Of a stretch of 64,000 nucleotides of DNA, positions 61,047 through 64,000 are shown in pieces. Where the stretch lies: positions 186,001 through 250,000 of the forward strand of contig CANJXC010000001.1 of NCBI GenBank assembly GCA_947478845.1, given 5' to 3'. The notes beneath the pieces were generated by a model that saw nothing but the letters and a program-made list of their open reading frames with translations, was not told where the DNA came from and did not search any database. The translations under genes were made by a program, and so were the position numbers. Every line of letters begins with the position of its first letter. Within the stretch, counting starts at the first letter, position 1. The DNA comes from Spirochaetales bacterium. GTDB taxonomy: Bacteria; Spirochaetota; Spirochaetia; JABEVK01.

Positions 61047-61255
61047 GCAGCACCTCTCAAGTGCAATATATTCCGATGATTTGGAGTGTCAATCGCATTT
61101 CTGTGGGGAATCTCAAAAATTCGAATTCCCTCCAAAACCGCGTTTGCTGGCATTTTGGCGAACCGTTGCGGAGGTCGATGGAAGTTCATGGATTTATAAT
61201 TTAAATACGAATCCCGCCCCCGTAGTGCAAAAACGGGGGGTGGCGATGCCCATTT

Positions 61256-61675
61256 TCAGATGAACTTTTCGCGTTTAAGTCTTTTCCATGCCAATTTAAA
61301 CTTGGACGCGCTTACGATTTCTGGATACCCAAAAGTACGCACCAAAATCCCCAAGGAGTTGACTTCCAAACCCGCATAGATTGGGCGGCACAAAAGTGCG
61401 AGGGTCTTGGGACTCCATAACCTCTTGCTTCTGTTTAAAATTCTCGGGTTCGCTCGTCGGTACTCATTGGCGATCAAGGTTAGTATCTTCTCGCAGCTCA
61501 AAAATGGAATGTCGGCGAGCTGCGATATTACATTCTCGATGACCGCCGCTTCTTTCTCGACGACGACTATTTCGCCGTCGTCAGCAAAGGCGTAGCCATA
61601 AATCTTGGAGCGCACGGCGGCGGCTCGGGGGGACTCGTTCAGAATCATGTCTGGATGGTGTTCGAGGATGGTCAT
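61256..61675 (-). CDS. Stand-alone 'Recombinase' domain protein 2
   Basis: A 139-residue protein that aligns with protein 1 (60267-60674) over about 105 residues: S-YG[FY]-FA-[DN]G-I, EAAVI--VI and RPI[FY]-G. Like it, it lacks the resolvase catalytic domain and the zinc ribbon. About 210 bases without a gene separate it from the DUF6573-like gene. Two intact paralogues argue against random decay of a single integrase. Confidence 0.6.
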   Translation of the reverse strand: MTILEHHPDMILNESPRAAAVRSKIYGYAFADDGEIVVVEKEAAVIENVISQLADIPFLSCEKILTLIANEYRRANPRILNRSKRLWSPKTLALLCRPIYAGLEVNSLGILVRTFGYPEIVSASKFKLAWKRLKREKFI

Positions 61676-61839
61676 GATCTATCTTGATTGGGAACGGACG
61701 AATCGCATCAAGATTTTATCTTTTGTTAGCGATTTCCGAACCGAGGTTCCGATTCGAACACGTCGAGACCCCTTACTGTACACATCGTGGGCACTAAGTC
61801 CCATCAGATAGCGGGTCAGCCCAGATCGGAAGAATCCGC

Positions 61840-61868
61840 TTGTCGGCTGTTGTCAGGTAGACTACAAT
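61840..61868 (+). promoter_or_regulatory. Promoter of BREX-like operon (possibly leaderless)
   Basis: TTGTCG (61840-61845), 17-bp spacer, TACAAT (61863-61868). The ATG of the first gene is at 61875, only six bases after the -10 box. Transcription would therefore start at or within a base or two of the start codon, and no Shine-Dalgarno site is present. Confidence 0.55.
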
Positions 61869-61874
61869 CGTTCC

Positions 61875-62075
61875 ATGACAAAGAATGAGGTCCTGACCCT
61901 TCGGGTCGAGCGCTCCCTTGGCGACCTTCTTTCCGAGAACGCGGACTTAATCGGTCTCACACGGGCGGACTACCTCAGACTGGTCTTGAGAGCGGCGTCG
62001 AAGATTGATCCCAAATTGCTTCTGACCTCATGGGAAACCGAAGTCCAATCGCAATTGTTGCGGAAACACCAATGA
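61875..62075 (+). CDS. Ribbon-helix-helix regulator of the BREX-like operon
   Basis: A 66-residue protein: strand LTLRVERSLGDLL then helices, like CopG/Arc-type repressors. It is the first gene of the operon, its stop overlapping the BrxF-like start. Such proteins usually repress their own promoter, and small DNA-binding regulators are common at the head of BREX operons. Confidence 0.6.
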   Translation: MTKNEVLTLRVERSLGDLLSENADLIGLTRADYLRLVLRAASKIDPKLLLTSWETEVQSQLLRKHQ

Positions 62076-62473
62076 GAAACCGAATCGAGTACACGGACAG
62101 ATACCCCGAAGAACTCGCCGCGAGACCCGGATTTGTCGTCTTGGACGTTGGGTCGATTCTTTCAGCGACCTACTCAGAGTCACCCAGTGACCTCTCTGCA
62201 GACTCCTACACCGCAGTCTCTGCAGCACTTCGCCACCAGATTCCGGAAGGGAGCAAACACCTGCTACTTACGAATGTTGGAATCCTTTGCGAACCGGAAC
62301 TCCACCTCAACCCTTCAAAACTGCTGCTGGATCTCGCACTGGACTTCGAGGTCCTTCTCTATTGGACCTTTCCGGTGATCAACGCCAAGCGTCTGGTCTG
62401 GGATACAGCGGCACCCCAATACGGAATAGAATTTGAACCCACCATCTTGCAACGAATGGAGCAACAAAATTGA
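62072..62473 (+). CDS. BrxF-like protein lacking the P-loop
   Basis: A 133-residue protein from ATG 62072, overlapping the previous stop (ATGA). The segments VLDVGSILSATYSE, LLLTNVGILCEPELHL and LVWDTAAPQYGIEF resemble the middle and end of the BREX type 3 ATPase BrxF, whose corresponding segments are LS--LLE, EILFDPEL and L-YA-PGHPEY. The N-terminal Walker A (GxxGxGKT) of BrxF is absent. It is probably a non-ATPase variant. Its position just before a BrxC-like gene supports the reading. Confidence 0.55.
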   Translation: MRNRIEYTDRYPEELAARPGFVVLDVGSILSATYSESPSDLSADSYTAVSAALRHQIPEGSKHLLLTNVGILCEPELHLNPSKLLLDLALDFEVLLYWTFPVINAKRLVWDTAAPQYGIEFEPTILQRMEQQN

Positions 62474-64000
62474 AGTACTCGGAACTTATTCACTTTGAGC
62501 CAATCACCTCGGTCATCAAGTTGGTCACCACTGACACTAGAAAGGTCCAAGAAAACCTCGTCAAGTCTTATGTCTTCTCGAAAAAGATGCTGGACGCGAT
62601 ACCGGAAGTGATCTCCAAGAACCTCGATACTGACTCTGCACTTGAACAGAAGGGTATCCAAGTTGTTGGTAGCTACGGGACGGGCAAGAGCCACCTTATG
62701 GCGATCATTGGCGCAATTGCCGAAGATGCCTCCCTTTTGGATCTTGTAACAGAAGAGTCCATCAAACCTTCCCTTCTGCGTTTTGCCGGAAAATATAAGA
62801 CGCTTCGTTTTGAGGTCGGCGTTGATAAGCCGCTGAAGGATGTTCTCTTTTTTCAGCTTGAACGCTTCTTGAAAGCCAATGGCGTTGCTTTCACATTTGA
62901 CCCTGAGAACTCGCAGAGCTGGAAGGAACAGCTAAAAGAAATGATTGCCGCCTTCGAAGCGGTTTTTCCGGATAAGCACATCCTCGTGGTGATCGACGAA
63001 CTCCTTGAATACTTGCAAGGGCGCAATCCCCAGTCTCTCAACAACGACCTGATGCTTCTCCGTCAGGTTGGTGAAGTGTGCGATGGGACTCGTTTCAAGA
63101 TCATCTTCGGGGTTCAGGAACTGCTCTACCGGAGCACTTCTCTTCAGTTCGCCGCGACCATGCTTGGAAAGGTGGAAGACCGCTTTGAAGACCTGATCAT
63201 AAACAAGGACGATGTGGCTTACGTGGTCAAGGAACGGCTTCTGAAGAAAGACGCGCATCAGAAACAGGCAATCCGCGACCACCTCGTGAAGTTTGGACAT
63301 CTCTTCGACGGGATCAACACGAGTCTGAACGAGTACGTGGACCTCTTTCCTGTTCATCCATCCTATGTGAGCACGTTCGAAAGAATAAAAGTTGGCAAGT
63401 CGCAAAGGGAAATCCTGAAAACCCTGAGCGCACGCTTTGAGGCTATCGCTTCTACCGATGTGCCAACGGATCGTCCCGGATTGGTCTCCTACGATACCTA
63501 CTGGGAGGACATCAACTCTACTGCCTCCATGCTCATCATTCCGGATGTGAGGACTGTCAAAGACAAGATGGACACCATCTACGAGCGAATCGACAGTCAC
63601 TTTGTGGCAGGGCGAGCCAACAAAAAGGCTATCGCAAAGCAGATCGCAAACGCCCTCGCAGTCAAAGTCCTTTGCGATGATTTGGACAAACACAACGGCG
63701 CGGGTGCTCGGGACTTGAAGGAAGACCTGTGCCAGACTATCTCCGGCATTGATGACCCTGAATTACTCACCCAGACAATCGAGACCACGGCAAACCAGCT
63801 GAAGTCGGCGACCTCTGGGCAGTTTGTGGATCAGGACACCGTATCGAACCAGTTCTATGTGCGAACCGAGGGTGGAATCAACATTGCCCAAATTGTTCGA
63901 GATTACGCTGACAACGTTCTGAAGAAGAACCTCCCGGTTAGTGACCAGTACTTCTTTGAGTTTCTGCAGTTCGTACTCGCAATAAAGCAGGACCCGTACA
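62470..64000 (+). CDS. BrxC-like P-loop ATPase (DUF6079 type), open at right edge
   Basis: An open frame of 510 codons from TTG 62470, which overlaps the stop of the preceding gene and has a GGAG eight bases upstream; the frame is still open at the window end. The Walker A is VVGSYGTGKSH at about residues 65-75 and the Walker B is ILVVIDELLEYL at about 170-180. The opening KYSELIHFEPITSVIKL and the overall pattern match DUF6079/BrxC proteins of BREX phage-defence systems, which are about 1200 residues. Genes for a PglX-type methyltransferase and PglZ would be expected to the right. Confidence 0.78.
   Translation, partial: MKYSELIHFEPITSVIKLVTTDTRKVQENLVKSYVFSKKMLDAIPEVISKNLDTDSALEQKGIQVVGSYGTGKSHLMAIIGAIAEDASLLDLVTEESIKPSLLRFAGKYKTLRFEVGVDKPLKDVLFFQLERFLKANGVAFTFDPENSQSWKEQLKEMIAAFEAVFPDKHILVVIDELLEYLQGRNPQSLNNDLMLLRQVGEVCDGTRFKIIFGVQELLYRSTSLQFAATMLGKVEDRFEDLIINKDDVAYVVKERLLKKDAHQKQAIRDHLVKFGHLFDGINTSLNEYVDLFPVHPSYVSTFERIKVGKSQREILKTLSARFEAIASTDVPTDRPGLVSYDTYWEDINSTASMLIIPDVRTVKDKMDTIYERIDSHFVAGRANKKAIAKQIANALAVKVLCDDLDKHNGAGARDLKEDLCQTISGIDDPELLTQTIETTANQLKSATSGQFVDQDTVSNQFYVRTEGGINIAQIVRDYADNVLKKNLPVSDQYFFEFLQFVLAIKQDPY

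Overview
The window reads as two foreign islands flanking about 36 kb of ordinary chromosome from a spirochaete-like bacterium of moderate GC content. The taxonomic clue is the core: paired FlgF/FlgG-type rod proteins followed by a FlgJ-type rod-binding protein, many TPR and outer-membrane-type proteins, a 7TMR-DISM hybrid kinase, a ComFB protein and a ParB-like protein of a kind I associate with spirochaetes. This is an inference; no rRNA is present.

Island 1 (left edge to about 16.38 kb) ends against a tRNA-Thr(CGT) gene next to a tyrosine integrase. It carries an integration, regulation and maintenance module (integrase, divergent repressor with palindromic operators, excisionase-like protein, Rep-like proteins, ParA with a small partner, a lipoprotein). 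It then carries a tightly packed minus-strand operon that looks like a composite anti-phage system. A retron-type non-coding RNA (7852-8045, with its own promoter) precedes a 963-residue reverse transcriptase with a large N-terminal extension. This is followed, with overlapping start and stop codons or very short gaps, by a small DNA methyltransferase, an unrecognised protein, a MoxR AAA+ ATPase and a metallopeptidase-like/VWA protein. After a 72-base gap comes a DUF499 ATPase that runs off the left edge. Three further minus-strand genes (8149-9900) lie just upstream of the ncRNA.

The core (16.5-52.6 kb) holds signalling (hybrid kinase, STAS protein, CheY-like receiver), flagellar rod genes, tRNA-Met, an ABC ATPase, a thioesterase, an HD phosphohydrolase, a ComFB protein, a surface-protein cluster (1408-residue secreted protein, OMP-like protein, FecR-domain protein), mutL, three TPR proteins (one with about 20 copies of a 15-16 residue repeat), a metallophosphoesterase, proA-proB, topA, a recQ-like helicase, pth and the 5' part of radC.

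Island 2 (about 52.63 kb to the right edge) starts inside radC, which is broken after its 'GLLNRTL' segment and followed at once by a large serine recombinase. Its cargo is mostly small unrecognised genes with strong Shine-Dalgarno sites. It includes a predicted ADP-ribosyltransferase-fold protein, two stand-alone proteins resembling only the DNA-binding 'Recombinase' domain of large serine recombinases, and the start of a BREX type 3-like operon (ribbon-helix-helix protein, a BrxF-like protein lacking a P-loop, and a DUF6079/BrxC-like ATPase open at the right edge).

The strongest candidate for an undescribed system is the retron-methyltransferase-MoxR-VWA-DUF499 operon. The second is the pair of catalytic-domain-less recombinase-like proteins. 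All family assignments come from reading motifs; none has been checked by a database search.
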